The notes under the pieces were generated by a model that saw only the letters and a list, made by a program, of their open reading frames with translations, did not search any database and had not been told where the DNA came from. From Liriodendron chinense (lineage: Eukaryota; Streptophyta; Magnoliopsida; Magnoliales; Magnoliaceae), in contig ML058433.1 of the NCBI GenBank assembly GCA_003013855.2, positions 9,733,966-9,797,965 of the forward strand: a stretch of DNA of 64,000 bases, read 5' to 3'. This document shows positions 35,032-49,000 of this stretch, piece by piece. Both the position numbers and the translations under genes were made by a program. Position 1 is the first letter of the stretch, and each line of letters begins with the position of its first letter.

Positions 35032-38000
35032 TCTCCCATTTTGGATAGCTTTACTTCATGTCTAATTGTCCTGGAATTACCTGTCTATTGGATGTGCTAA
35101 CTATAACTACATGCATTGCATTACATGGATCTTGGGATATCGGGGACTGTGGTTGTCCGCGGCCCTTGGCATCCAGGGCACCACATGCTGACATTCAGTT
35201 TCTTAGTGTGCTAGGAGGTCTTATAGGAAAGTACTACGGACTGTTCATTCTAGGTCCAATACTATTAACAAAGCAATTTCCATACATATATCAATAATCA
35301 AGGACCACTAAGCCTGCTCATCCTCTCTTCATCCTTTATTTATTTGATGCTTGAAGATGTGATTTATTTTTTTTGGTGCGCATGTGTCTTCTGACCTTAA
35401 GGATTTCTCAGGCCATAAACACTTTTTGTCAGATCGAGCATTCATTCTCTTTATCATTAATGCCTAGTTAACTCGTTGAAGCTATCTTCCTCTTTAAGTA
35501 TTATATTTGGTGAAGGGGTAAAAATCCCACTGATCGATGTTATTGTATTTGAGAATAGTAACAGATACCTCTTCCAAGAACCCCAAATCCAAAACAGGTA
35601 ACCCTCGGAAAGATATTGATGGAGTCTTGAAGAAAATCAAAGAATACTAGAACTCTCACTCAAGTTAGCTTGAAGAATCTTCTACTTTTTTTTCTTCAAT
35701 TCCTTTTTCTTCTACTTTTCTTTCCAAATTTGCATTTGTTTAAAGAAAAATCCTTCCCAAGTTTTATACATTACCATCATCTTCATCATAGTGGCATCCT
35801 TGCTATTTGGGCTCACTTTTACATATCATGTTTCTTTAATCAATCCTAAGGCCCAACCATTGATTACTGAGCAAGCCTCAATATACCTTCTCACCAATTC
35901 AGTCCAAGACCTTAGGTCTTTCTCTCATTTTCTTTTTAGTCCCTTCAACATTAACCAATGTTCCGCTCTTTAGCAAAGCCATCTCCAGTCTTCACTACAC
36001 ATGACTGAACCATTTCAATCTACTCTATTACAATAACTCTTGTTAGGCATACTCTTAGGCTGCTTTAGATGATTGCAAGCTTGATTCTATCCTTTTAGTG
36101 ATGCAGGATGCCTTAATTATGATGCATGTTTATAAACACAATTATTCAGCGGAAATAAAAGGCAATAATAATCTAAAATTCTAGCATTAATCATCATAAC
36201 TGAGAAAATCATAAAGGAAACATGCAATGGAGCGGGCCATCATTACAACCATGGAGTATGGAATTCAATTATTACTTAGGTTGGATCCAGCGAGGGATGA
36301 GACCTCCCGATCTTGCATGGTCATACCCAATCGATCAATGAAGATCACTAGTCCGAAGAATCATGAAGTTTCTCGGATTAGGGATTTGAGAATTTGGGGG
36401 TTTAGGGTTTAGATCGATTCTCAAGGTTTGATCGATGAAGGATTAGCAAAATTGGAAAATAGGAAGAAGAAAATAATTACCTTGAAGAATTTGGAGGGGC
36501 ACAAGAAAAAGTTAGAGGAAGAAGATCAAGGAGAGAGAAGAAGCACCATGAGAGAGAGAGAGAAGAGAGAAGCTACCAAAGAGGTTTTCTTTTTCATTAA
36601 TAATCAACTAATTCATGTTATTAGGGCTTAGCCCACTTAAATAAGCAAGAAGAAAACATAAAAGTATCAAAATACCACTAAAATATTGGTAAAAAACAAC
36701 TAAAAAAAAAATAGTTCGTACGTTGGCCGGGCGCCTGGTGACCAATTTGGTCAGGCGCCCGGCTAAGACAAAAATGTCCAGCAAGAAAACTGCAAAATTG
36801 CAGAATTTCGGGCGCACGGTGCCAAATTTGGCCGGGCGCCCGACCACCTTCAGAAAGGCATTCTTATATTCCTTCAGTCGGGTCTTCTTCCATCCTACAC
36901 ACGTGTCTTCTATGTACCAAATCACGTGCTTAGGGTCTTCAATGCTCCTCAATCATCGCCTAACCACAAGGAAGATGCTTGTGGTGGGCGCTTTCTTCGC
37001 CGATAGACTTTGAAGGCTAGATGTCCGCATCATTTAGTCTTCCCACACATCCATCCCAACTTGCAATCACTGTTCAGGGTATCAGTACCATTACATGTAT
37101 CGATGACCGGGGATATGGAACCATGTATCGATATAATCGATATATTGTAGATATTCTGAAAAATATCGTTAATATTTGGAAAAATATCGCGGGCTGGAGG
37201 AAGTTTTGGGGAAAAGGTGGAATTTTTCAGTGAAACTTCAGAAGATGTTAAAAGACAGTTGTTTACACATTTAGGAATCAAAATATTACAAAAACAACTA
37301 TTCATAATAAGTTTCCATTTTATAGGGCGTAAACCATGTGGCGTTGATAAAAAGCAGTGCAATCCTGATGAAAATGAGTTTATATAAGTCAATATCATAC
37401 AATGCAATCAATAACGCATAAACGATACTTTCACAAACTAAAGAGAATAAAAAAGCATATCTTTTCCTCAAAAACACATGGAGTAACGAGGCGGTTGGAA
37501 GTTATCGTCGTTGTCCACACTAATAACGCATGATACATCCATGCATCCATCCATGCACACATCCATGGGTTCATCCATCCATGCATGCATGCATACATAC
37601 GTATATACATACATAAATTGTGTATATGATACGCCCATACACATGCATGACACATCCATCCATCCACAAAAAACATGCATACTTAATTAGGAAACATAAT
37701 TATTTTTTTAAAAATAAACAAATTTTTATTTTTTTTTTCTTACTAATTTTTTTTTAAATAACAGATTTTTAATTTATTTTTATTGGCTTTTAAATCATTC
37801 AATGATATCCCCTATATCATCTTTTTTTTTTTTTAGAATTCAAAAAAATATCAACGATAATATAAGAAATAATATCAACGATATCGCTGATATTATCATG
37901 ATAACATCGTCGATACAAGTAAATATCCGTATTGGTGGGTCAGCGATACGTCAACAATATCGATAATATCACTATATCAGCAATATTTTAGCGATATTAT

Positions 38001-41000
38001 CATCGATAAAAGTATATAAAAAAAAAATAAAAAATCACCTCGTCTCTGCATTGGCCACCGGGCGATATAATAATAATAATATCCTCAATAATATCGAGAA
38101 TATCAGAGCTATTTGGAACACTGGTTGCAATTGAGTCATTTCCTCTATATTTAACCAAGTTTTGTAGTTGCATTCATTAGTACATCCAAATGCAACATTA
38201 AACAATTACATCTCTTTAAATCTCAAATCTATTCAAGGCATTTTTCTTTTGTAGGCTACTTCTATTTTTGTTACTTCTTACTGTTTTTTGTGTTTCCCTT
38301 CATTCTTTCAACCCAAATTACATAACAATGGCTTCCCCGCACTCTCTTATGCTTTCTCTAGATATATAATAACCATGTGTGGATTCTCCATCTTATCTCC
38401 ATATGTTTTCCATCAATTATGTAAGTAGAAGTGATGCAGGGATTTGAGATGACCTAATTCTATATATACGTGAGATCCAGAGTTAGATATTCAAGCAGAG
38501 AATTCATTTAATTATCTACTATCAACTAAGAATATTGTAAGGTTTCAACAATAAGATGGCGATAACCATCAGGATCACACCCCATAGCATAAACGCACAA
38601 AAAACCGAGTAAAAAAAGGAGATCTAGGGATATAAGGATATCCCTAAATCTAGCATAGGCCAATCCACATTTAAGTCTGAATCAAGTTTCCTTGGCTAGC
38701 AATCCCTTTTTCACCAATCACGCAAAGGGAAAAGTTTGAGAAAGAAAGAAGAAAGGAATCGGGACAGATGAGCTTCAAGAAAGAGAAAAATGAATATTTC
38801 CACAAAGACGAGAATGAGTCTTACCTTCCCTCGCACCCTAAAGATCTAAGAAAAGAAAACGTGGAACTCCGGGGTGGAATCCTCAACACCCTAGGACTAA
38901 TCCTGAAACCCTAGTCTCTCAAATAAAGAAGAAGAAGCACACGATTTTCATTCATTCAGTAATAATTTCGAAATAGGGTTTCTCACAGTATATATAAGCT
39001 ACAAAAAGATGAAGTGCACTAAAGTGCCTAAAAACATTAAAAAGAACAGAAAAATGCCTAAGACTAAACCACAATCACAAAATAACATCTGACCCGTCCA
39101 TAAGGTCCGAAAACATAACTAAGATAGAAAAACTAAGAAAACTAGGAACGGGCCACGAAAGTGGGGCCAGGTCAATCCAACGGTTGGATGGCTCGATCGC
39201 CATCCAATCTTGGATCCATGGTCGAAATGCTCCAAATCAGCAGCCCGCACCCATATCTGATGAAAGGAGCCTCCATATGTGTATGTATGCGTGTGGAGTC
39301 TTCGTGGTCCATCAAAGAAGCGGCCTGAGGAGCCCAGTGTCCATCCACATCAGCTCATTTGCTCCAACACTCGATCTACGACGTCACCTCCTATGGTACA
39401 CTCTAAAGGGTGCACCACTGATGTCCGCATCAAGAAGGTAACCTATGACCATGATTTATGCATAAATGGAAAACATAAAGAAAAAGGTTTCTAACCACTG
39501 ATCTTAAATCCAAGTTTTTGTTATTATTAATTAAGTAATTGAGAAGGTAAACATGTTTTTCTAGTACAGTGAATTACACATAAAGAGCAGTCCTTGGAAA
39601 GGGCAAATCCTACTTATCATTAATAGCATATAGTGCATTATGTAAGGATATTCATACTTTCCTATATTTATCTAGGTTGCATAGACTTTCCTCTATTTAT
39701 CATTTTTCTCTACTGACTATTCTTTCGCTCATGTTAATGAGTTATTGCGTTTGAAAAAAAAAACAATCAAAATTCAACTAGACTTACAAAAGTAAAAGAT
39801 GGTCAATCCTTCATCTCGAACCAAGTGAATATCAAGTCAAGTTTCATTGTTTTGAACAACAACCAAGACGCCTAAGAGAATACTTCTAAATACCGGCGAT
39901 ATTATCGATAATCACTGATATTATCGATATCGCCAGCTCGGCGATGCCAATAACACTTGTAATAACAGAAATTTCAAGTATCAGCAATATATCGCTAAGT
40001 ATCGCCAATGTATCGATAACACCAATGTTTTTTACTATATAAATTCCATATGTCAATTGTATCACCAATGTGTCGGCGATATTCCGATAATAGCACCAAT
40101 ATATCGCCAATGTGTTGGCGATATTCCGATAATAGCACCAATATATCGCCAATGTATCGATATTGCCAAAAATCTGTTTATTTAAAAAAAATCCATTTCA
40201 ATTTTTTTTATGGGTGCATGGTTGTATGATGAAATGCATGTTTGTATGTGGATATATATGCATGCATGGATGGATGGATGGATGTTTGGTTGGTTGGATG
40301 GATATATATGTGTGTATGTGTGTATGTATACATTGATGGATGGATGGATGGATCATGCATGTGTGTATATATGTGTCATTGTATGTATGTATCTATGCAT
40401 GCATGGATGGTCGGATGGATGGATGATTAGATTATATATATATGCCATTGTATGTATGTATCTATGCATGCATGGATAGTTGGATGCGTGGATGATTAGA
40501 TAAATGGATAGATCATGCATGTGTGTTTGTATATATGTATGTGCATGCATGGATGGATGGATGGATGGATCCACCATTTACTCCATGTTTCCCCAATGTT
40601 TCCGGAAGTCAACGATACATGCTTTTTGGCCTCTATTAAAGGGAAACTTATTATTTGATTCCTAAATATGGAAATAAGCGTCTTTTTTTTAGCTATTATT
40701 TTATTCTTAAATATGCAAATATGTGTATTTTAGCATCTCCTGAAGTATCATTACAAAATTCCACCATTTTCCCCATGCTTCCCAAGTGTTTCCCTGAGTC
40801 GGCACCATTAAAGGAGGAAAACTTATCATGTATGCATCTTCTTTTGCAATTATTTGATATTTTAACACATCCCGAAGTTTCATTGAGAAATTTCACCATT
40901 TTCCCCACGTTTCCCTAATGTTTCCCTCAGTCATTGATACATTTCTAAGTATCAATCATAATATCAGAAACATCGATACATGTTTCTGTATCCCCAGCCA

Positions 41001-42942
41001 GTGATACATGTAACGATATCGATACCACGAACATTGAGAGGATATGAAAGATAATGTATACATCCAAGACCAAACCGTATATGTTTTCTTCTTTTATCAA
41101 AGAACAAAGTTTCTATTAATAGAAAAGAGGAGAGAATAAATTACAAAATCGAGAAAGAATAGCCAAACCATTGGGATAGCCTAAAAACTCCTTCCCTAGT
41201 AATGGATTTCACCTCAAAGTTAGAGCTTCTTAATGAATGAGAGAAGTAATAGGGAGGCTCCGACACACTTCTTGGACTTCTTCCACCCAATTTGTCAATT
41301 TCCACAAATGCTTGAAGATAGCCCACCTTTAGAAATTGTAGAAGCTTCCTTCAATCATACAAGACCCTGAAAAGTGGCAAACAAGATCTTTAAACTCACT
41401 CCAAAAGGCTTTAATTTCAGTTTCATTAAACCATGAAGGTCCCAAGAGATCTCCACATACTCCATATCCATGGCTAATGATACCGTAAGATTTTCGGGAA
41501 CTGCATCGCCCTGTGAATAAACATCAAAATTAAGCACAAAAGAGCCTTCTAGAGGAGGGTTCCAACTATAATTGAATCTTGTTCAATCTGCCTGCCACCA
41601 TACACTACTTCTAAGTCCTAAGTTCTAACCACCCTCTGAGGCCATTAATTCAAACTGCAATAAATACTTTACAATTGAAAGCGCAAAATATTATTCTACC
41701 TCTAACCTTTCCACAATGCCTTATATGCTCAACTTCTTGTCATGGAACATACAGTTGTTACTTACGATCCTTCTGAGAAGACCACAAGGCAGCCACAAGG
41801 CAAAGATTCCACAGAATGCGCTCTTTAGGATGTCTAAACCAAATCTCCAAGCTTCATCAACTCAACCAATGAGTTTGGTGTGGCCTAGGCTAGACCGAAT
41901 AGATCAAACGAGTTCTTGAAAAATGCACTGGAAATGCGACAACAATAAACAAATAAGGTCAACCAATTACACTGCTTTAAAGCAAAGCAAGAACTGTCAT
42001 AATTTTGTGCCTGCTTCTCAAGTAATGCATAGTGAGATTTTTTTTTCCAACCCTTCCACTCAACAAAAGTAAGAAGTTCAAGTGTCCCGTTGGTGCCTCA
42101 TTGTTTCTTCCTTGAGAAAGGAAACAATAGAAGGATTTGACCAGGAAGGCTACTAGATAATTGACAACAACGCCCTCACCTGAATTCCTTCCCTTTGGAT
42201 GAACACTTGTTCAATAGAGCAAAAAACGGTTGACAAGAAGAGGCAACTCCTCAACAAGTCATCGTTCAAATTACGCCTAGGGATCAGACTCTACACCACT
42301 TGCTCCCCCACTCCCATAGAAAGATCACAAAATGCTAATTCCTTCAAGTATGAGAGAATATGGTCTTCCAAAAAATAAACATGAGGTCTTCTCCACATGC
42401 AAAAGATCCTCCCATTATCTCACTCTATATCCATCACGATCTAATGTCTTTATAATACTTGCCCTCGTCTTTGGATGTTTTCCAAGTTTCGAACTCATGT
42501 GACATGCCACCTAGTCCTCTGAATCCCATACTTTCAATAATGTGTATCCACATTCCCTCCTTTTCATCACCAAAGCTGAAGTCAGTTACCAAGCAATGCA
42601 GTGTTAATCAACCCCAGAGATTTTATCCCCATACCCTATTGCTTGATGGGATTACAAACCTCACCCCATTCGATACACTTGACCACCATGCCATGTCAAA
42701 GAGAATCTCATTTAAAACAATTCTAGCATATTGAAGCATGTGTTGGACAATGAAAAAGCAACACTAGGTAGTGGACAAGATCAGGAAGGACCTCTTTAAT
42801 AAGGGTGATAAGGGCCTTAAAGGAGAGATTGATTGATACAACTTCTCAACCATCCCAACCACCGAATCCCAAGGGGCTTTTGGGGGCTTCCCAACACGGA
42901 TGAAGAACTAGATAAGAGGATGAAAAGACCCAACTATACTTG

Positions 42943-43011
<69 letters not shown>

Positions 43012-46000
43012 TGCCCATATCAAACGCCACATGTGGTTGGGCCGCATTGCTGGACGGTGTGGAGGGGTCTATCCCCACACCTGTTTATATTATGTTTGTA
43101 TTATTGCTTGTAATATATTTTTCCTCTTTTATCCATTGGCCCATGTTGGGTGGCTATGACTAATATAGGGGTATTCTTGTACATTGTTCTTTTCCTAGGT
43201 TGATATATATTGTTGCCTTCTTTGAGCGTTTTACATAAAGACAAACCTCACCAATTTGGAGTTCTGTTATGTGTGGCGATTTTTCTTAGTTTTCCCTAAA
43301 ACCTATCATGGTATTAGAGCGGACTATCTAAGAAGATTAGATCCAGTGTTCTTTACAGTTTGTTCCTTATCTGTTGTTAAGTCCTTTTTTTATTTCGTAG
43401 TTCCTTTTTGGTGTTCTTGGGTGCCGTATATTCATACATCTAGTCTAAGGGAAAAAAAAAAATCTTTTGTTCGGTTGTATAGATCTGGTTGTACTTGCAC
43501 TAAAAAAATTCTGGTGGATCGTTGGAGTTGTTGTGTGTTACGATCTTTTGGTTGGTGATTCCGCATTGTGATCTTGCATCTTGGTGTTTTTTTATTTTTT
43601 ATTTTGTGATTATGGAGAATGAAAATTTTTGCATTGATGCTCCCCGGTGTACCTTTAATGGTACCAATTATGGGCTTTGGTCTCTTCACTTCCAAGCGTT
43701 CTTGAAGGGTCGTGGTCTTTGGGGGTTGATAGATGGGTCTAGTCAAACCCCAAAATTGGTAGATGTTGAGAAATTGGTTGATTGGAAGATGAAGAATGGT
43801 CAAATAACGACCTAGATTTTGGATTCAGTTGAGAAATTTGTTGTTGTTGGGTTGATTCCACATCTCACGTCTAAGGCTATGTGGAATCATTTACGGGTGA
43901 TATACCAATAAAGCAATGAAGCACATCTCTATAGTTTAAAGCAGGATTTGGTACATCTTTCCCAAGGTGATAAAAGTATTCAAGCGTTCTATAATGATAT
44001 TGTCGCCATTTGGACTGAGATGACAATGATGGATCCGGAGTTTTCTAATGATTTGCAGATTTATCAAGATTTGCAAGAGTGGACATGAGTTCGGCAGTTT
44101 CTAATGAAATTGCTCTTGGAGTACAAGCATTGTCGGGCTGCTCTCTTGAACTGTAGTCCTCTTTCATCCATAAATGTTGTGATTAATGATTTGTTGGCAG
44201 AAGAATAATGTCTTAAGGTTCTTTCCTCGATTCCTCAGTCTCGTAGTTCGTTTGATATGGCTTTGTTGGCTTCATCCAGTACTCGTGATACACACACTAT
44301 GATGTACTTTGGCCGCAACAAGGTGGGACATCTAGTCTCATTATCTCACAGTGCAAGGAGTGGTGCTCTTATTGTTGCCAGACTAGTTATGGCATTTCTG
44401 AATGTAAATCGAATAATTTTGTTGTTGTTTCCTGAGGTCATGGACGCGATCGTGGTCATGCCTTTGTTGTTGCCCCTACTCTTCCTAAGCCTGCACCTGC
44501 TTCCAGTACTCTGCTAGCTCTCTCTCTGCCTCTCCTCTAACCCCTAAGATGGTTCAACATATCGTATAGGCCCTTACTGTTGTGGGCTTTTCAGGTATAT
44601 CCTTGTCATCTCCTTAGTATATTAATTTCGGTGCATCAAATCATATGACCAATAGTTCTTCTCACCTTCATGATGGTAGTCCTTATACTGGTCATCAAGT
44701 TATTTCTACGGCTGATGGTGCATTACTACTCATTAAGTTGGTTGGTACTTTACGGTTATTCCCTACTATTAATCGGTCTTTTTTTTTAAATACGTTTCAT
44801 GTTCCTAAGTTGTCTTCCAATTTGATTTTTGTGGATAAGCTTACTAAAAATAACTGTTTGGTTCTCTTCCTTGCTGATTTTTATATTGTGAAGGATCTGG
44901 AAATGGGAAAGTAGTTGGGAGGAGTAGGAAGAATGGTCACCTCTTTATGCTGGAGTTCCCTTTTGATGTCACTTCAACCTCTTGTTTTTTCGCCCAGTCT
45001 GCTTTGGATATTTCTCGTGCTAATAAATTGTGGAAACTTTGGCATTATCACCTTAGTCATCCACATTCTGATAGGCTTTACCATTTATTTTCCTCTAGTT
45101 TATTAGATAAATTGAACATTAATAAATCTACTTTGAATTTACCTTGTTCTTCTTGCTATTTATGAAAAGAGTAAAGCTGCTTCTTTTTCTTTGAGCACTT
45201 CTCACACTTCTGTTATATTTGATTTGGTGCATACTGATGTCTAGGGTCCTTCCCCCATTTATCTAAATTTGGACTGCAATATTATGTTATATTCATAGAT
45301 GATTTTTCTCGGTTTACGTGGATTTATTTCATGCATTCCAAGTCGCAAGTTTTTGACATTTACCGGTAGTTTTCCTCCATGATGGATACTCAGTTTGGTA
45401 AGAAAATTAAAGTGGTGCATTTTAATTCGGGGGGGGGGGGGGGATATATTTCTTTGGAATTTGCTACATATCTGCCGGATCGTGGGGTTATTCATCAGAA
45501 GACCTATGTTGACATCCCTGAGCAAAATGGAAGGGGGGGAAAGGGGGGTTAAACGGAAGAACCAAGACATTGTGGAGACTACAAATACATTGATGTCTGA
45601 TATGTCGGTTCCTTACGCATTTTAGGCTAAGACTATGCTGCATTCGGTATATTTTATTAATCGTATGCCGACGCCCCTTCTTCATAATGTCTTCCCCTAT
45701 TTTGTTCTCTTTGGCTCCTTACCTAATTATTCATCATTTTTTGTGTTTGGCTATGTTTGTTATATTCACCTTCTTGCTTGGGAACCTAACAAACTATCAT
45801 CAAACTTCACTCAGTGTATGCATTTGGGCTTTAGTGATACCCAAAAGGGGTTTCGTTGTTATAATGCTACTTGTAGACAGGTACATATTTCTCGTAATGT
45901 AGTTTTTCTAAAGCAAGTACCTTTTTATTCTCAGTCATGTACTACTACTACTGTACCTTTTTATTCTCAGTCATGTACTACTGCTACTACTATAATTTTT

Positions 46001-49000
46001 TCTACCTTGGGGCTAACTGATTTTTTAGATATTCCGGTTGCTTCTTATGTTCCTCGTCCCTTGCAAATTTATTAGCGTTGAACCAAAGCACCACCTCCGC
46101 CTCCTCTAGCTAATTCACCTGTTGCAAATCCTCATTCCCCTTGTTACCGATTCAATTCCCCCACCAGTACGTCGCTCTACTCGGGCTCATAAATCTCTGG
46201 ATTGTTTGATTTCCTCTATGTTTGTCATGTCTTCCATGTTGGATTCTATTTCTATCCCTATCTCCTATTCGCAAGCCGCTTCTCAGAGTTGTTAACAGGA
46301 TGCTATGGTAGAGAAGCTTAAAGCATTGGATGAGAACCATGCATGGGACCAATGTTTTAAATATCGACGGTATCAGTCGATATATCTTGTATCCCACATG
46401 TGTGATAAGAAACACATTGGTAATACCGATATATCCCACATGTTCGATCCGATGAGCATTTCAATTTCTGATCCCCTTTTTTGTTGAAATTATGTTAAAT
46501 CAATGTCAAATGGTTATAAATCCATTGGTTCTTCATGTTTTGCATGAAAAATCATGGAGTTGGAGCTTTGATTTCGATATCCATTGGTTTTTCATGTTCT
46601 CCATGTTTTTTTTTCTCGAAATTCTCCTTCAACCAGCTATCAATTGAGACTAAGAGTATTTGATGAAATGATCATCACATACACTCTAATTTCAAAATTT
46701 GAGTGTAGGTGGTTTGATTTAGGGAAAATTCGAAATTTCCACAATTTCTCCCAAATTGCTTGCAATGTAGCACTCCAAACATGAAATCAAGCATGTATGA
46801 GGGCTGATCTACTGATTTGTTAGGTCCTAGTCAATTTTCAAACAATAAAAATCATTTTTTAATTAAAAAATATTATTATTATTATTTTTTTAAATTTCCC
46901 TTCAACCAACTGTCAATTGAGACTAACTTCAAAGTATTTAGGAGTGTTCGATGAAATGATCATCACATACCCTCTAAACGTTTTACATTCAATTTGAATA
47001 TAGTTGCATTAGTTCAATCAGAGAGTGCATAGCTTAGGACCCTATACAAAGGAAACCTACTATGTGCACTTCTTTTTTGAGATGTTATGACTTATGATTT
47101 AAAAGTGTGTATTAAGGTCTTTTTTAATAATCCTTGAAGTCTCATTGAAAAATTCAACCATTTTCCCAATGTTTCCCCATGTTCTCCAAAAAGTGCAATA
47201 AATTACCCAATACAAGCGATATATCCCATGCGATGACCGGTACATATTTGTATCCCAAAGATGCGAAACGTAACGTGATACCAATATTTTGAACATTGCA
47301 TGGGACCTTGTTTCACATCCTCTAGGGTAGCAAGTTATCGGCAGCAAATGGGTGAATTCCGTGAAGTTGAAATCTGATGGATCTCTTGATCAGTACAAAG
47401 CACGGCTGGTTGCTCAAGGGTACAAGCAGGAATATAGGATCGATTATGATGAGACATTTGCCCCAATGACGAAAATGAAGATTGTTCGTACTCTTTTCGC
47501 AGTTGCCACAGTTCGTACTAAGACAATTTTTCAGATGGATGTAAAGAATGTCTTTCTTCATGGTGACCTGCATGAGATAATGTATATGATGGAGTCACCT
47601 GGTTCTAGTGATGGTTATGGAGAAATGGTGTCACGGCCGGTTGCTCGAGGGTACAAGCAGGAATATAGGATCGATTATGATGAGACATTTGCCCCAATGA
47701 CGAAAATGAAGACTGTTCGTACTCTTTTCGCAGTTGCCACAATTCGTACTTAGACAATTTTTCAGATGGATGTAAAGAATGTCTTTCTTCATGGTGACCT
47801 GCATGAGATAATGTATATGATGGAGTCACCTGGTTCTAGTGATGGTTATGGAGATATGGTGTCTCGTTTAAGGAAAGCATTGTATGGCCTCAAGCAAGCT
47901 TGACGTGCCTAGTTCTAGTGTTTCCATAATGTGGTTGTTAGTGTTGGTTTCTCTCAGAGTGACCACAACCCATCTTTATTTACTCGCACCACTTCCCATG
48001 GCATTGTTATCCTTCTGGTTTATGTGGATGACCTGTTATTGATTGGTAGTGCCTCTTCTGGAATTGTTGAGTTACAAATGATTCTATGCTCTTCATTTCA
48101 TATGAAGGATTTAGGCCCCCTCACTTAATTTTTAGGTCTTGAGATCTCTCGATCTGAGCGTGGATTCTTGTTAGCCAGCATAAGTATACCACAGATCTCA
48201 TTGCTCTTGCACAGTTGACTGATCAGAAGTTTGTTTAGGACCCGTTTGGTTGGCATCTGGAAACCCGCTTCCAGCTTAAAATCTGGATTCTAGCAGAATC
48301 CAATTTTAACTGGGGTGTTTGGTGGCAAGTTCCAGCCAAAGAGGATTCTGTCTGGAAACCTAAATTGAGTGGAACCGGGATTAGTGGAAACCGTGTGGGC
48401 GACCGTTTCTACGGAAGGGAAAAGAGGCGGAAGTGAGCGTCACCACCTCCATGTATGCGTTGTACATCTATGTTGTATATGTTTTATATCTCCACAGTCC
48501 ATTAGTTTTGAAATCTCCATTAAGGGCATTGGGCAAAAAATGAGGCAGATCTAAATCTCAAGTGGGCCACACCACAGGAAAACAGTGTTGATTGAATGTC
48601 CACCGTTAAAAACTTCCTAGGGCCCACTATAATATTTATTTGCCATCCAACCTGGCCATCTGTCTTGCAGGACTATAATAGGCCAGGGGTAAGGTTCTCA
48701 GGTGGATCTGAAGCCCAATTGGGCCATGCCACAAGCAACGGTTGGAACACAATTTGAATTGCACCGTTTTCAACCAAACAGCAAGTTATGGATGAAACCT
48801 GGGTTCCACTCTAGTTTCTACAATTTTGGATTCCAACAGTGGAATCTAGATTTTCTCTAGAATCTGGGTTCTGCAACCAAACAGGCCCTTAGACTTCTAT
48901 GGAGCTGAATGTTCAGTATAGTCGTGACGATGGTAACCTTCTGGAGCTGCCTACACTTTACCATCACTTGGTGTACAGTTTGGGGTACTTGACGATGACT

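Larger units (their letters stand above)
32099..35250 (+). mobile_element. LTR-like fragment beginning TGTAACGCCCCG
   Basis: Starts TGTAACGCCCCGTAAAGTC, a common LTR opening. It has a TATA-like site (caatataaaagctttc, about 32770-32785) followed by a CT/GA-rich leader. It runs unbroken to 33690, where a hAT element interrupts it, and resumes at 34542. Its 3' limit and any partner LTR were not found, so the right coordinate is approximate. Confidence 0.45.

Noticed and set aside
34909..35100. Possible membrane peptide of alternating Ile and Tyr
   Set aside because: Translation of a (TA)n microsatellite.
40210..40480. Open frames rich in Met, Trp, Cys and Tyr
   Set aside because: They simply translate the GGAT/GTAT tetranucleotide tract inside a hAT element; the same happens at 55158-55582 and 37431-37680.
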